DNA of 64,000 bases, taken from assembly GCA_020637805.1 (NCBI GenBank), contig JACKJU010000001.1, positions 248,001 to 312,000 on the forward strand, written 5' to 3'. Both the position numbers and the translations under genes were made by a program. This DNA is from Nitratireductor sp. (GTDB lineage: Bacteria; Pseudomonadota; Alphaproteobacteria; Rhizobiales; Rhizobiaceae). Shown here piece after piece: positions 38,746 through 48,597 of the stretch; position 1 is the stretch's first letter, and every line of letters begins with the position of its first letter. The notes below the pieces were generated by a model. That model made no database searches and was not told where the DNA came from. It saw only the letters and a program-made list of their open reading frames with translations.

Positions 38746-39513
38746 TTACTGCGGTTCGAGATTCTCAAAATAGGCAGCGAGCGCGGCCAGTTCCTCGTTC
38801 GTCAGATTCTGGACGCGGAGTTTCATCACTTCGTTGGTGCGCACGTTGTTCTTGTATTCAAACAGCGCGGTCAGGAAGTATTTCTTCGGAAGGCCGACGA
38901 TCGATGGAATTCCGTCGGCGTGGCCCGATGCCTGGTGGCAGGTCACGCATTCGCCGGCGAGGTATTCGCCATATTCCGGATCTCCCTCGATCTGCATGAC
39001 CACGTCTGCAAACCCCGGGGCCGCGACCACTTCGGCAGTCGCACCGGCCTGCCCCGGTGTTTCCTGCGAAATCTGTTTCAGCCACGAAACAAGGTCTGCA
39101 CGGTCCTTGGCCCTGGGCATCCCCCGGTAGGACATGCGGTTGCCCGGTATAAACTCGCGCGGCTTTTCAAGGTATTCGGCTATGTTTGCGGCGGTCCAGG
39201 TCATCCCGGCCTCACCGGCGGCGCGCATAGCCGAGGAGTACTTGAATCCGGCAACGCTGCCTGCCGTCCGGCCGATCAGTCCATCGAGGTGCGGACCTAC
39301 CTTGTTCTGTGCGCCTTCGCCCACCTGGTGGCAGCCGGCACAGGCAGAGAAGAGTTTCTCACCCCGCGAGGCATCTCCTTCTGGAAGATCGGTTGCCATG
39401 GCGGCCTGCACGGACAAAAAACCGGCGGCAAGAACCATCGCAATTGCGCGTGATCCGATACCACCGGCCAAACTTCCCGAAATTTTCCTGTCAGATGAAT
39501 ATCCGGTTCCCAA
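38746..39513 (-). CDS. soxE: SoxE, dihaem cytochrome c
   Basis: A 255-residue periplasmic cytochrome with two haem-binding motifs, CAGCH (N-terminal domain) and CVTCH (C-terminal domain), each followed by a Met-containing ligand loop. The TTG at 39513 is preferred as start. GGGAGGG lies 5 bp upstream, and the product begins with a basic segment and a normal signal peptide (AIAMVLAAGFLSVQAAMA). A frame from 39549 is possible. It pairs with SoxF as the electron-accepting subunit. The gap to soxD is 77 bp. Confidence 0.9.
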   Translation of the reverse strand: MGTGYSSDRKISGSLAGGIGSRAIAMVLAAGFLSVQAAMATDLPEGDASRGEKLFSACAGCHQVGEGAQNKVGPHLDGLIGRTAGSVAGFKYSSAMRAAGEAGMTWTAANIAEYLEKPREFIPGNRMSYRGMPRAKDRADLVSWLKQISQETPGQAGATAEVVAAPGFADVVMQIEGDPEYGEYLAGECVTCHQASGHADGIPSIVGLPKKYFLTALFEYKNNVRTNEVMKLRVQNLTNEELAALAAYFENLEPQ

Positions 39514-39590
39514 ACAGTCCCTCCCGTGACTATTGCAGGCAAGTGACAATGCGGCCCGCCCCGTTGAGGCGGGCCACGCGATATTTCCTT

Positions 39591-40727
39591 CTACTCGATG
39601 GCTCCCGCGCCAACGGAGTCGTCCTCGCTGTCCGGTGTCACATCGAGCACTCGCGCGCGCATGGTGATCTCAACGGGACCGGGCTTGCACTCTTTCATGC
39701 AAGGCTCCTCCTTGGCGGCATAAGCCGGCTCCTCCAGCCGGTTGTCCGCGATGAAGTTTTCCTCATTGGGGAGCTTGATCGATGCGAAATTCTCGTTGGA
39801 GAGTTCGAATTCCTCATCGGTGACGACGTCGTTCAGGTAAAGGAGATAGGCAACGACCGAATAGACGCCGTTGTCCGAAAGGCTGTGGGCGTTGCCAAAT
39901 GGCATGGCGCGGCGCACGTAATCGAATACGGTGGAGAGATAGGGCCAGTAGGAACCGATCGTCTTTTCGGGGCGATCATCCTCAAGAGTACCCTGCCCGC
40001 CTGCAAGAACCGGCCAGCGTCCCTCGCCTTCGCCGAACACGCCGTGGCATACGGCACAGGTCTCAGTGTAGATCACTTCGCCCTGCGCTACCGTTCCGCG
40101 ACCAACGGGAAGCCCGCTACCGTCCGGCCGGATATCGATATTCCAGGCCTCTACTTCGTCCGGCAGCGCCTTGCGTCCGAGATGGAAAACCCCGTGATCG
40201 GGCACTTCGGCATCTTTGGGCAGGACGTCACCATCCGAAGCAGCGGCAGTCTGCACAGGCTCGGCAGCAGCTGCGGCTTCGTCGTTCTTCGCCGGTTCTT
40301 CCGCCTTCGATTCCGTCTCTGCAGGGGTGCCAGCTGCCTCGCTGAAGGTTTTCAGATAGGCGATGACATCCTGAATCTCGGTTTCCTTGCGAAGTCCGGC
40401 AAAGGACATCTTCGTGCCCTTTACGTACTTCTTCGGGTTTTCGAGATACTCGGAAAGTGTGTCGTCATCCCAGACGAGTCCATCATTCCCCTTGGCTTCC
40501 ATCGCCTTGGAGTACTTGAAATCCGGTACCGTTCCCGCCTGGCGTCCAAGCAGGTTGTTCAGTTCCGGACCAACGCGGTTTTTTGCGTCCTCGCCCACCA
40601 TGTGGCAGGCCTTGCACTTGCGGAAAACCTTTTCTCCGGCATCGGCGTCCTGCGCCGATGCTGCGAGCGGATGGGCAAGCGCGAGAAGAGAGGCAACGGC
40701 CAGTGGCTTAAGAAGATACTTCGACAT
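39591..40727 (-). CDS. soxD: SoxD, cytochrome subunit of sulfane dehydrogenase
   Basis: A 378-residue periplasmic dihaem cytochrome. The signal peptide is [20 protein letters not shown], then comes a haem domain with CKACH, an Ala/Glu-rich linker (about 120-155), and a second domain with CAVCH. The C-terminal tail contains CMKEC and acidic residues. The start ATG 40727 overlaps the soxC end by 20 bp. With SoxC it forms the Sox(CD)2 complex, which removes the sulfane sulfur bound to SoxY and yields six electrons per thiosulfate. Its presence predicts complete oxidation to sulfate without sulfur globules. Confidence 0.95.
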   Translation of the reverse strand: MSKYLLKPLAVASLLALAHPLAASAQDADAGEKVFRKCKACHMVGEDAKNRVGPELNNLLGRQAGTVPDFKYSKAMEAKGNDGLVWDDDTLSEYLENPKKYVKGTKMSFAGLRKETEIQDVIAYLKTFSEAAGTPAETESKAEEPAKNDEAAAAAEPVQTAAASDGDVLPKDAEVPDHGVFHLGRKALPDEVEAWNIDIRPDGSGLPVGRGTVAQGEVIYTETCAVCHGVFGEGEGRWPVLAGGQGTLEDDRPEKTIGSYWPYLSTVFDYVRRAMPFGNAHSLSDNGVYSVVAYLLYLNDVVTDEEFELSNENFASIKLPNEENFIADNRLEEPAYAAKEEPCMKECKPGPVEITMRARVLDVTPDSEDDSVGAGAIE

Positions 40728-42033
40728 TCTCTGCGCTCCCGTCTTGCTTGATGTACCAGGTCTGGATGCCATTGTTGTGGTAGATCGAATTGGTGCCGCG
40801 CGCGGCGCGCAACTCGTCCTTTGAGGGTTGGATGAAACCCTGTTCATCCATGGCGCGGGACTGGATCAGCAATTCGGAACCGTCCCAGTCGAAATCGAAG
40901 TAGAAGCGATGGACCGATTTATCGAGGCTCGGGCCATCGATGCGTGCCTCCTGCCAGTTCCGGCCACCATCAAGCGACACATCCACGCGGGCAATCTTGC
41001 CGCGTCCGGACCATGCCAGGCCGGTAATAACCGTCTGTCCCTTGCCGTGGGTAATCGGAGCCTGCGGGCTGGGGTTTGTGATGACAGACTTGACGTCCAT
41101 CTCCCAGGTAAAGCGCCGGGCCTGTCCGTCTGCCAGAAGATCTGTGTATTTGGATGTCTCTTCGCGCTGCTGCCAGGGCTGGTCGCCCACCTCGAACCTG
41201 CGCAGCCACTTGATCCACATGTTGCCTTCCCAGCCGGGCACGACGAGACGGATCGGATAGCCCTGCTCCTCGCGCAGTGCCTCGCCGTTCATCTTGAAGG
41301 CGACCATGCAGTCGTCCATCATTTTCTCGATCGGTATGGAACGCGTCATGAGCGACGGGTCGGCACCTTCGGCCAGCACCCACTTGCCTTCCGGCTTGAC
41401 GCCGGCTTCGTTCAGGAGATCGCGGACGCGAATGCCGGTATACATGACGTTATGAACCATGCCGTGCGTGAACTGGCAGCCATTGAGCTGGGAACCACGC
41501 CATTCCATACCGGAATTCGCCGCGCATTCGAGGAAGTAGACCCTGTTCTCACGCGGAAACCGCTTGAGATCTTCCATGGTGAAAACGAGTTCATTGTCCA
41601 CCAGGCCGTTTATCATGAGGCGGTGGTCAACCGGATTGATTTCGGCAATCCCGCCGTGATGGCGTTCAAAGCAAAGCCCGTTTGGCGTGATGATGCCATC
41701 GAGTTCGTGCAGGGGCGTGAAGTTGACCGACGACTTGGAGTCGGCAGTCAGCCAGGGAACGTCGCGGCGCACCACATCCTTCTCGTACTGTGACGGGAGC
41801 CCATAGGGACGTGCATCCACGCCATCACCCGGATACCGGTTCCAGTCCTGTACGTCGGTGATAAGCGGATCGGCATGCTGGCTGATTGCAGCACCAGCAC
41901 CACGCGCGGCTAACCCCGCAGCAAGGGCCGCACCGCCTGCAGCGGCCACCCCGCCCCGCAGTAGTGTCCGGCGCGACGGGTTTTCCAGACCCTCACCATT
42001 GCGGCGAGGGTTGTCAGTCTCTTCATTCTTCAT
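40708..42033 (-). CDS. soxC: SoxC, molybdenum subunit of sulfane dehydrogenase
   Basis: A 441-residue protein of the sulfite oxidase family with a twin-arginine signal ([20 protein letters not shown]). The Moco-coordinating cysteine is in [14 protein letters not shown]. The motifs [16 protein letters not shown] and a C-terminal Mo-co dimerisation domain are present. The length is normal. It follows soxB after 106 bp and overlaps soxD. Confidence 0.97.
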   Translation of the reverse strand: MKNEETDNPRRNGEGLENPSRRTLLRGGVAAAGGAALAAGLAARGAGAAISQHADPLITDVQDWNRYPGDGVDARPYGLPSQYEKDVVRRDVPWLTADSKSSVNFTPLHELDGIITPNGLCFERHHGGIAEINPVDHRLMINGLVDNELVFTMEDLKRFPRENRVYFLECAANSGMEWRGSQLNGCQFTHGMVHNVMYTGIRVRDLLNEAGVKPEGKWVLAEGADPSLMTRSIPIEKMMDDCMVAFKMNGEALREEQGYPIRLVVPGWEGNMWIKWLRRFEVGDQPWQQREETSKYTDLLADGQARRFTWEMDVKSVITNPSPQAPITHGKGQTVITGLAWSGRGKIARVDVSLDGGRNWQEARIDGPSLDKSVHRFYFDFDWDGSELLIQSRAMDEQGFIQPSKDELRAARGTNSIYHNNGIQTWYIKQDGSAENVEVSS

Positions 42034-42139
42034 TGTTGTCTCCTCAATGCGAGTCGAGAATACATTCGTTTTTTTCTATCTTTCAAGACCTGCGTTCGAA
42101 ATTCCGGGGTGGCAATCCGCCACTCCCGGCTTGTCCGGA

Positions 42140-43843
42140 TCAATATCCCTTGATCTTCACGGTCTCGTTGGCAGGCATCTCAATGGTTCCCTTCTTCGAA
42201 ATGAAGTTCTCCATCAGGTCATAGACCGGCGGACCTTCTACGTTCTCGTTCACCGATGCCCAGCCGGCGACCACGTAGGAGCGGCCCGGATCAATCGGCT
42301 CGCCGGTGCTCAACAGCGTCATGTCGGAAATGCGGTTGCCTATTTCCTCCTTGGGCGCACATGCATAGGCCATGCCGCCGACACGGACCATGTCACCGCC
42401 CTGCTGATAGAACGGATCCTTGTTGAACAGGTTGTCGCAAACATCCTCGAGGATGTCCTTGAGCTGTGCGCCGGTGAATTCCAGACGATAGACACTGGGA
42501 TAGTTCATCGAGGTCTGGGTGTAGAGATCGTCGATGGTGATATCCTGTCCGGGCAGAAGCGTCGTACCCCAGCGGAATCCGGGAGACAGCGATATCTCTG
42601 CATCGCGTTCCTCGATCAGCCCCTGGCAGATCACGTCATCCCAGGTGCCGTTGAAATTACCCCGGCGGTAGAGAAGCTGCTCCGTCTTGCCGATGACACG
42701 GTTGCACTCTTCCTCATAGGGCGCGCGAACCTCGTCGATCTTTGCAGCCATCTCGGGATCAGGCGTGATCACATCGGCAAAGACCGGGATCATGTTGGAG
42801 GAATAACCAACCACCTTGCCGTCCTTCACTTCGAGATCGACGCGGCCAAGATATTTGCCGTGCGAGCCGGAAGAAAGCAGGATCGTGTTGTTGATCTCGA
42901 TGGCGCGCGGAATCGAATCGTGGGTGTGCCCGGTCAGGATCACATCGATGCCGTTGACCACCGTTGCCAGCTTCTGATCGACGTCGAACCCATCATGCGA
43001 GAGCAGCACGACGACCTCCGCACCCTCTTCGCGTGCTTTGTCCACATTGGCCTGCAGCGCTTCGGGGCGGATGCCGAACGACCAGTTCGGGAACATCCAG
43101 TTCGGGTTGGCGATCGGCGTGTAGGGCATGGCTTGGCCAATAACCGCGACCTTGACCCCGCCCTTTTCGAAGAAGGCCGTGCTTTCAAAGACCGGTTCAT
43201 CCCACTCATTGTCGAAGATGTTGGAGGCCAGGAAGGAATATCCCATGTTCTCGACAATCTCGAGAACGCGATCGGCTCCGAAGGTGAACTCCCAGTGGCC
43301 AACCATGGCATCCGGCTTCAAGAGCTTCATGCAGTCGACCATGTCCTGGCCGTTGGTTTTCAACGAGGTATAGGAGCCCTGCCACGTATCACCGCCATCG
43401 AGAAACAGGACCTTGTCCTCGCCGCGCTCGGCACGGATCGCCTTTACGAGCGTCGCGGTACGATCAAGGCCGCCCAACTTGCCGTAGGTGCGGGCTAGGT
43501 TCACATAATCGACCATGGTGTGGGCATAGGCGGTCGGCGTCCCGGGTTCGATCCCGAAATACTTGAGAAAGGCCTCTCCAACCAGGTGCGGGGGGATCCC
43601 CTCATAGGCGCCAACGCCAATATTGGTATCAGGGGGACGGAAATAGACCGGCTTCAGCTGGGCATGGACGTCCGTGAAGTGGAGAAGCGTCACCTGCCCC
43701 TTGGAGTCGAACTTCAGCAGGTCATCCTGGGTCAGTTTCTGCTGCGCCAGCGCACGCGTCAGGTTGCCGGCAAAGCCCGAGGCCATGCCTGCGGTCAGGG
43801 CGGCAACGGAACCGAATTGCATGAAATCACGGCGTGTAATCAT
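42140..43843 (-). CDS. soxB: SoxB, sulfate thiol hydrolase
   Basis: A 567-residue periplasmic metallophosphatase-like enzyme that hydrolyses the sulfonate from SoxY-bound cysteine S-thiosulfonate. The twin-arginine signal MITRRDFMQFGSVAALTAGM, the dimanganese-site motifs HFTDVHAQLKP, GGDTWQGS, GHWEF and LTGHTHDS, and the 5'-nucleotidase C-terminal domain are all visible. SoxB is the usual marker for thiosulfate oxidation and here is intact and of normal length. Confidence 0.98.
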   Translation of the reverse strand: MITRRDFMQFGSVAALTAGMASGFAGNLTRALAQQKLTQDDLLKFDSKGQVTLLHFTDVHAQLKPVYFRPPDTNIGVGAYEGIPPHLVGEAFLKYFGIEPGTPTAYAHTMVDYVNLARTYGKLGGLDRTATLVKAIRAERGEDKVLFLDGGDTWQGSYTSLKTNGQDMVDCMKLLKPDAMVGHWEFTFGADRVLEIVENMGYSFLASNIFDNEWDEPVFESTAFFEKGGVKVAVIGQAMPYTPIANPNWMFPNWSFGIRPEALQANVDKAREEGAEVVVLLSHDGFDVDQKLATVVNGIDVILTGHTHDSIPRAIEINNTILLSSGSHGKYLGRVDLEVKDGKVVGYSSNMIPVFADVITPDPEMAAKIDEVRAPYEEECNRVIGKTEQLLYRRGNFNGTWDDVICQGLIEERDAEISLSPGFRWGTTLLPGQDITIDDLYTQTSMNYPSVYRLEFTGAQLKDILEDVCDNLFNKDPFYQQGGDMVRVGGMAYACAPKEEIGNRISDMTLLSTGEPIDPGRSYVVAGWASVNENVEGPPVYDLMENFISKKGTIEMPANETVKIKGY

Positions 43844-43984
43844 AGCTTATCCTGGGTAATCCATTGATTTGGACAAACCTACCCGTCCCGGCTTCAGGCC
43901 AGGAGCGCCTCCCATGGCATTTGTCAGGTTGTGTCAATCGAACCCGGGCGGACAAGCGCCGCCCGGACTGAAATCATGATTGCG

Positions 43985-44842
43985 TCAGTTGCGAACCGCA
44001 GGGGTTTCGACCGAAAGGCCAGTGCCACGCCAGGTCACGTAGACCTCAAGCGCCATCAGCTCGTCAGAGAATGCCTTCGGCTGCTCGGCCCGCGTATCGC
44101 GGATGCAGCCGCGGAAACGATTGTGTAGAGAAACCAGATCCGCCTGCTTCAGCCGATAGACCGGGAAACCGTTGACCTGCCCCATGGACAGGTGATCCGC
44201 GCGGATGTAGTTGCCTGCATTATCCTCGTGGCAATTCGAGCACGAGAGGTTCAACTGCCCGGTGCGGGTGTAGTATTCTTCCTTGCCCTTTTCCCACCAG
44301 CTCTGCATGTCACCTTGTGTCAGATCAATGGAAACCGGAGTTCCCAGCGCCTGGTGCTTGATGTAGGCGGTGAGTGATTTCTGCCCGCCCTTGTCGAACT
44401 CATAGGCTTCCGCCCCCATGCGCTCGGTGCGGCACTTGTTTATCATTAGCTCGATGTTGATTGGGCGATTGGATTGGGCGTCCCACTTCGGATAGTGTGC
44501 TGCCACTTCCTTCATGCTCTCCGATGCATCGCCGTGGCAATCCGCGCAGGATTTGCCTTCGGTACCATCGGCGGTATTCCAGATCCCCTCGCCTTCCTCG
44601 ACGCGCAGCATGCCCGGATTGTTGAACGAATCGACTTCGAGTGCACGAGTCTCCTTCGTGCGGTACTGCCAGCCGGAACGGATCTCGTCGAACGGGTGGC
44701 CTTCCGGCGCCTTGGTCCTGACGACCATCTTGATGTCGCCGTCGATTACCAGTTCGTCATCGACCGGTTCAGCCCATGCAGCGCTTGAAACGAGCGCTGC
44801 AACCACGCCACCCATGACGCCATTGAGAATAGATTTTTTCAC
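43985..44842 (-). CDS. soxA: SoxA, dihaem cytochrome c of the SoxXA complex
   Basis: A 285-residue periplasmic cytochrome. It starts with GTG at 44842, with GGAGGAG about 6 bp upstream. A signal peptide ends near SSAAWA. Two haem motifs are present, CADCH in the N-terminal half and CSNCH in the C-terminal half, so this is the dihaem form. The downstream GCIRDTRAEQPKAFSD contains the cysteine that becomes the persulfide axial ligand. SoxXA joins thiosulfate to the SoxY cysteine. Confidence 0.97.
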   Translation of the reverse strand: MKKSILNGVMGGVVAALVSSAAWAEPVDDELVIDGDIKMVVRTKAPEGHPFDEIRSGWQYRTKETRALEVDSFNNPGMLRVEEGEGIWNTADGTEGKSCADCHGDASESMKEVAAHYPKWDAQSNRPINIELMINKCRTERMGAEAYEFDKGGQKSLTAYIKHQALGTPVSIDLTQGDMQSWWEKGKEEYYTRTGQLNLSCSNCHEDNAGNYIRADHLSMGQVNGFPVYRLKQADLVSLHNRFRGCIRDTRAEQPKAFSDELMALEVYVTWRGTGLSVETPAVRN

Positions 44843-44904
44843 GTTTGCTCCTCCACAAGCGATTTGAACCGGATGCCCGTCTGAAGACAGGCATCCGCTG
44901 CCGC

Positions 44905-45231
44905 TCAGCTGACGGCGATTTCCTGTTCGTCGGTGTAGACGGATCCGTCGTCATCGACCCAGGTGAACGTGAACTTTCCGCTCTCGCTGACCTTGGCAGT
45001 GAATTCCAGATACGGGTTCGCCGAGACGGCGGGATGGATATCCGCCGAGAATACCGGCTGGCCGTTGAATTCCGCGGTGAACTTGTTGATGATCTGGCGC
45101 GGAATTGCCTTGCCGTCGCTGTCCTTGCGCTGACCCGATTCCATCTTGTGGCTGATCAGCGTCTTGATGGTGATGACTTCACCGGCAGAAGCGGTCTTGG
45201 GTACCTTAACCCTTGGTTTTACTTTAGCCAT
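44905..45231 (-). CDS. soxZ: SoxZ, thiosulfate carrier subunit
   Basis: A 108-residue immunoglobulin-like protein without a signal peptide that is exported bound to SoxY. It starts at ATG 45231 (MAKVKPRVKVPKTASAGEVI) with GGAG 7 bp upstream; a TTG 6 bp earlier is in frame but less likely. The family pattern ISHKMESGQRKDSDGKAIPR is intact. The gap to soxY is 23 bp. Confidence 0.97.
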   Translation of the reverse strand: MAKVKPRVKVPKTASAGEVITIKTLISHKMESGQRKDSDGKAIPRQIINKFTAEFNGQPVFSADIHPAVSANPYLEFTAKVSESGKFTFTWVDDDGSVYTDEQEIAVS

Positions 45232-45254
45232 TTTCAAGCTCCTTCAATACTCGA

Positions 45255-45710
45255 TCAGCCGCCGCAGCCGCCGATGGTGACCTTAACTTCGCTCTTGGCC
45301 ATGTAGGTCTTGCCGTCCTTCATCTTGGCCAGCGCGACGACGTTCTGCGTCTTAGCCAGGCGCATGCGGGTGGAAGCCGTGGCTTCGCCGCTCATCGGCG
45401 TGAAGTTGAAGGTGATGACACTCGGTTCCGGGTTGCCCTCGGCGAAGATGGTGATGGATTCGACGATGTCGTCGCCTTCCATCGCGCTGTCCACGGAAAC
45501 GCCGATCGGCACCGTGTTGCCGTTTTCGGCGATCTCGGGAGCATTCAGCGTGAGCTTGCCTTCTTCGGGCGTTGCTCCGCCGGTGATCTCCATCATTGCC
45601 TTGTCAACTGCGGCTGCATCGGCCCGGGCGCTACCGGCACTCATGCCGGTTACCGCGAAAAGGGCGGCTCCAGCCGACAGGGTCAGGGCCTGACGACGAT
45701 TGATATTCAT
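45255..45710 (-). CDS. soxY: SoxY, thiosulfate carrier protein
   Basis: A 151-residue carrier with a twin-arginine signal (NRRQALTLSAGAALFAV) and the C-terminal swinging arm ending GGCGG, whose cysteine holds all sulfur intermediates. ATG 45710 has AAGGAG 8 bp upstream; a frame from 45749 is less likely. With SoxZ it moves sulfur between SoxXA, SoxB and SoxCD. Confidence 0.98.
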   Translation of the reverse strand: MNINRRQALTLSAGAALFAVTGMSAGSARADAAAVDKAMMEITGGATPEEGKLTLNAPEIAENGNTVPIGVSVDSAMEGDDIVESITIFAEGNPEPSVITFNFTPMSGEATASTRMRLAKTQNVVALAKMKDGKTYMAKSEVKVTIGGCGG

Positions 45711-45745
45711 GCGCCTTTCTCCTTCTTGTTCTGGTCTGTTCTGGT

Positions 45746-46210
45746 TCATTCTTTGAGCGTCGCGAGATAGGCAACGACGTCCTCTACATCCTGAGCCGAC
45801 AGGATCGTCTTGCCGGCAAATTCCTTGGCCGGATTCTTGCCGACCTTCAGGGTATAGAAGCCGGGCATCACCGTCTGGTCACCGAAGACTTCCTTGGAGT
45901 TTGCAACGATCGCTCGAAGCTGATCGACCGAATAACGATCGGCCACGCCGTCAAGTGCCGGTCCGACTTCGCCATGGAACAGCTCGTTCTTCATGTCCGA
46001 ATTGGCGTGGCAGGCCAGGCAGTTGCCAAGCTTCTTGTTCTTGAAGACGCCTGCGCCGGCCTTGGCGTCGCCGGCATTGCCGGAGACGGACATGGCGACG
46101 GCACCATCCTCAAACTTCACGTCATCGGGAGCAGTCTCGGCCCAAGCCGCCGTAGCGGCAAGCGAACCCGCCATGACCGCGACCGCAATCAGATTGCGTG
46201 CAGAATTCAT
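45746..46210 (-). CDS. soxX: SoxX, monohaem cytochrome c
   Basis: A 154-residue periplasmic cytochrome with a Sec signal peptide (ending AATAAWA), one haem motif CLACH and the Met ligand in VMPGFYTLK. AGGAGG lies about 10 bp upstream of the start. It is the small subunit of SoxXA. It starts the structural operon soxXYZABCDEF; the 329-bp upstream region holds a candidate operator. Confidence 0.97.
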   Translation of the reverse strand: MNSARNLIAVAVMAGSLAATAAWAETAPDDVKFEDGAVAMSVSGNAGDAKAGAGVFKNKKLGNCLACHANSDMKNELFHGEVGPALDGVADRYSVDQLRAIVANSKEVFGDQTVMPGFYTLKVGKNPAKEFAGKTILSAQDVEDVVAYLATLKE

Positions 46211-46539
46211 TGTTTGATTTCCTCCTCTGCATTACGCAGCACTCCCCTCCACCGGAAAACCGGATCGGAAAATGCCCCTCCATCCGTGCCACCGTAACTG
46301 TTGAATAATCCGATTTCAACGAATTTATTCGGATTCTTGCATATGTTGGCACATTCGTTCGCACCCGGTAGCGGGTACAAGTCAAACCGGAATCCTCGCG
46401 CAAAGCCAGATGAAATCGACCCGCGAGCGCTGTTTTTGCCCGCAACAATCTGTTTGCAATCAACTTTTTCGTGGCACCTGCCCTGTTCAAATGGCTGGTT
46501 GCCTACGAAGATCCGGCAATCCGGGACTTGTTCCCAGTC
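46211..46539. promoter_or_regulatory. Regulatory region upstream of soxX
   Basis: 329 bp between soxW and soxX, a site where SoxR-type operators are known in related organisms. It contains the 7-bp inverted repeat AATCCGA (46307-46313) / TCGGATT (46329-46335). A tighter pair, CGAAT-TT-ATTCG, lies inside it at 46320-46331, and the motif shared with the soxV-soxS gap is at 46326-46346. Confidence 0.5.
46326..46346. promoter_or_regulatory. Candidate SoxR operator, copy 1 (soxX side)
   Basis: TATTCG-N9-ATATGT, 116 bp upstream of the soxX start. The same 12 fixed bases with the same spacing recur at 48015-48035, 101 bp upstream of soxV. Confidence 0.5.
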
Positions 46540-47139
46540 CTATTCAGTTACCTGCGTATTGCCCGCAGTCCCCTCGTTGAAGCGGCGATTGTAATAGTCC
46601 TGGAATGATTCTTCCTTCTCATAGCCCTTGTTGCGCACCCAGATGAACATCTCGGTGAACGTCTTCTTCTTGAACGCTCCGGGCATCACGGCAACTGCAG
46701 CTCTGGCAGCGTCCGTATTCTCGGGTACGTCTTCGGGCATGAACAGAAATGTCGGGGTGAAGAGCAACCGCCATTTGCGGGACGCGGTCTTTTCGGTCAG
46801 CGATTCGCCATCGAGATCGGTCACCTCCTCGGCGCCGTGGATGTTGTATTGCACGACCATGAAGTTGTCCTTGATGTAGTCGCGAATCTCGGGAACGGAG
46901 AGGATGTTTTCGTGCACCTCCTTGCAGTAGATGCAGCCGCGCTGTTCGAACACCAGCACAAGGCGCTTGCCCTGGGACTTGGCTTCCTCGATATCCTCTG
47001 CGATGTCCCTGAAGGTGTGCGAGAACCACTCTTCCTTGTGCAATCCGTCATCGCCAATCGTAAAGGCGAGCGACACTGTCGGCACCGCCATTGCCGCGAT
47101 GAATGCGGCGGCTGCCACGTTTCTCATGAATCCGAACAT
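46540..47139 (-). CDS. soxW: SoxW, periplasmic thioredoxin-like protein
   Basis: A 199-residue exported thioredoxin-fold protein with a signal peptide (AAAAFIAAMAVPTVSLA) and the redox site EQRGCIYCKEVH. The cis-proline region FTPTFLFMPED is present. ATG 47139 is chosen because GGGAGG lies just upstream; the frame extends further without support. It receives electrons from SoxV and is thought to keep the SoxY cysteine reduced. It lies 40 bp after soxV. Confidence 0.93.
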   Translation of the reverse strand: MFGFMRNVAAAAFIAAMAVPTVSLAFTIGDDGLHKEEWFSHTFRDIAEDIEEAKSQGKRLVLVFEQRGCIYCKEVHENILSVPEIRDYIKDNFMVVQYNIHGAEEVTDLDGESLTEKTASRKWRLLFTPTFLFMPEDVPENTDAARAAVAVMPGAFKKKTFTEMFIWVRNKGYEKEESFQDYYNRRFNEGTAGNTQVTE

Positions 47140-47179
47140 TTGAACCTCCCTTTCATGAATTCTGGCTCTGGCCGGCCGT

Positions 47180-47914
47180 TCAACCGACCTGCTGAAATGC
47201 CGGGAACGTGTCGAGCAGCCACTGGGCAATGCGCGACATCGAGCCGGTAAAGAACAGGATTCCTGTAACAATCAGCAACAGGCCCATCGCAATCTCGATC
47301 TTGTGCATGTGCTGCTTGACGCGATTCGCCCAGCCGAGAAACCGGCTTGCAAAGGCTGCAGCAAGCAGGAACGGGATGCCGATGCCAAGAGAATAGGACG
47401 CAAGCAGCGTCGCTCCCTTCATCGCGGTATCTTCGGCCCCTGCCATGAACAGAATGGCAGCAAGGACCGGTCCGACGCAAGGTGTCCAGCCGAACGCAAA
47501 GGCCAACCCCATCACGAACGCCCCCAGATAACCGGCAGGCTTGTTCCGCACATCAATGCGGGCCTCGCGATACAGGAGACCGATCTTGAACACGCCGATG
47601 AAGTGAAGGCCCATGATGATGATGAGGACACCGGCGATCTTCGACAGGATGTCGAAATACTCGGCAATCGTCTGGCCGATGAAACTCGCGGTAGCGCCTA
47701 GGGATACGAAAACGACCGAGAACCCTAGCACGAAGAAAACTGCCGAAAGCAGGATCCTGCGGCCTGTGCCCGTCTCTATTGTCTCCTCTCCAAGCTGGGA
47801 GAAACTGACCCCCGCAAGATATGCCAGGTAAGGCGGTACAATTGGCAGCACGCACGGTGAAACGAATGACAAGAGGCCCGCAACGAACGCGCCCCAAATG
47901 CTCACATCAAGCAT
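47180..47914 (-). CDS. soxV: SoxV, CcdA-type thiol-disulfide transporter
   Basis: A 244-residue membrane protein with six helices in two repeats. Each repeat carries a conserved cysteine, in SFVSPCVLPIVPPYLAYLAG and in AFGWTPCVGPVLAA. ATG 47914 has GGGGAGG 6 bp upstream. The protein moves reducing power from cytoplasmic thioredoxin to SoxW. It is the first minus-strand gene of the soxVW unit and is divergent from soxS. Confidence 0.95.
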   Translation of the reverse strand: MLDVSIWGAFVAGLLSFVSPCVLPIVPPYLAYLAGVSFSQLGEETIETGTGRRILLSAVFFVLGFSVVFVSLGATASFIGQTIAEYFDILSKIAGVLIIIMGLHFIGVFKIGLLYREARIDVRNKPAGYLGAFVMGLAFAFGWTPCVGPVLAAILFMAGAEDTAMKGATLLASYSLGIGIPFLLAAAFASRFLGWANRVKQHMHKIEIAMGLLLIVTGILFFTGSMSRIAQWLLDTFPAFQQVG

Positions 47915-48014
47915 CAAGATCCTCCCCAGAACCGTTAGACCGGAATCATCGCATTTACCAATGTCGGGCCGAACCCGTCGGATGCAACGGATTTTGCGCA
48001 CAGGCTATAGAAAA

Positions 48015-48035
48015 TATTCGCCGTTTGCTATATGT
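48015..48035. promoter_or_regulatory. Candidate SoxR operator, copy 2 (soxV-soxS gap)
   Basis: TATTCG-N9-ATATGT, exact match to the copy upstream of soxX in sequence, spacing and orientation. It sits in the divergent promoter region, 101 bp from soxV and about 35 bp from the soxS start region. Confidence 0.5.
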
Positions 48036-48070
48036 AGAAGGCATTGTTTTTGCACGTTCGGAAACCACAT

Positions 48071-48550
48071 ATGCCGAAGACATTGAACCGCCAACAGGCC
48101 GCAGGCATGAAGACACGATTCGGAAATCTGATCATGGTTGCCATCAGGGCTCCGCTGAAACCAGTCGCCACTGCGGTTGCAGGTGCCATGCTGCTCATCG
48201 GATCGTCCGTTTCTGGAGGCATGTTGTCCAGTTCGGCGCAGGCAGCAGAGCTCTTAATGCTTGAACAGGCCGGTTGCGCCTGGTGCCGCAAATGGGAGGC
48301 TGAGATCGGTCCGGTCTATGACAAAACCGAGCAGGCCAAGGTCGCCCCGATTCGCAAGGTGGACATCAACGCGCCGTGGCCTGACGATCTGGCCGATATC
48401 CGCAAGGAACGGTTTACTCCCACATTCGTTCTGATCGACGGCGGTATTGAGGTCGCGCGCATGCGAGGGTATACCGGCGACGAGTTTTTCTGGTTTCTGC
48501 TCGATGAAATGCTGCAGAAACTGCCCGCAAAACCCAAGGTTGAAGGTTAA
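48071..48550 (+). CDS. soxS: SoxS, periplasmic thioredoxin-like protein
   Basis: About 159 residues with a membrane signal (PLKPVATAVAGAMLLIGSSV), a thioredoxin-like fold and the redox site EQAGCAWCRKWEAEIG. The cis-proline is in RFTPTFVLIDGG. The start is uncertain: ATG 48071, 48107 and 48134 are all in frame, the last with GGAAA upstream. SoxS reactivates SoxYZ by reducing inappropriate adducts on the carrier cysteine. It is the first gene of soxSRT, divergent from soxVW. Confidence 0.9.
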   Translation: MPKTLNRQQAAGMKTRFGNLIMVAIRAPLKPVATAVAGAMLLIGSSVSGGMLSSSAQAAELLMLEQAGCAWCRKWEAEIGPVYDKTEQAKVAPIRKVDINAPWPDDLADIRKERFTPTFVLIDGGIEVARMRGYTGDEFFWFLLDEMLQKLPAKPKVEG

Positions 48551-48597
48551 GAGATGATCGGGCCGGAGGTGGCTCCGGGTCGGCAAAGGACTAGGCT

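Noticed and set aside
41858..43498. 546-codon open frame opposite soxC and soxB
   Set aside because: Covers two well-supported Sox genes in antisense and has no domain.
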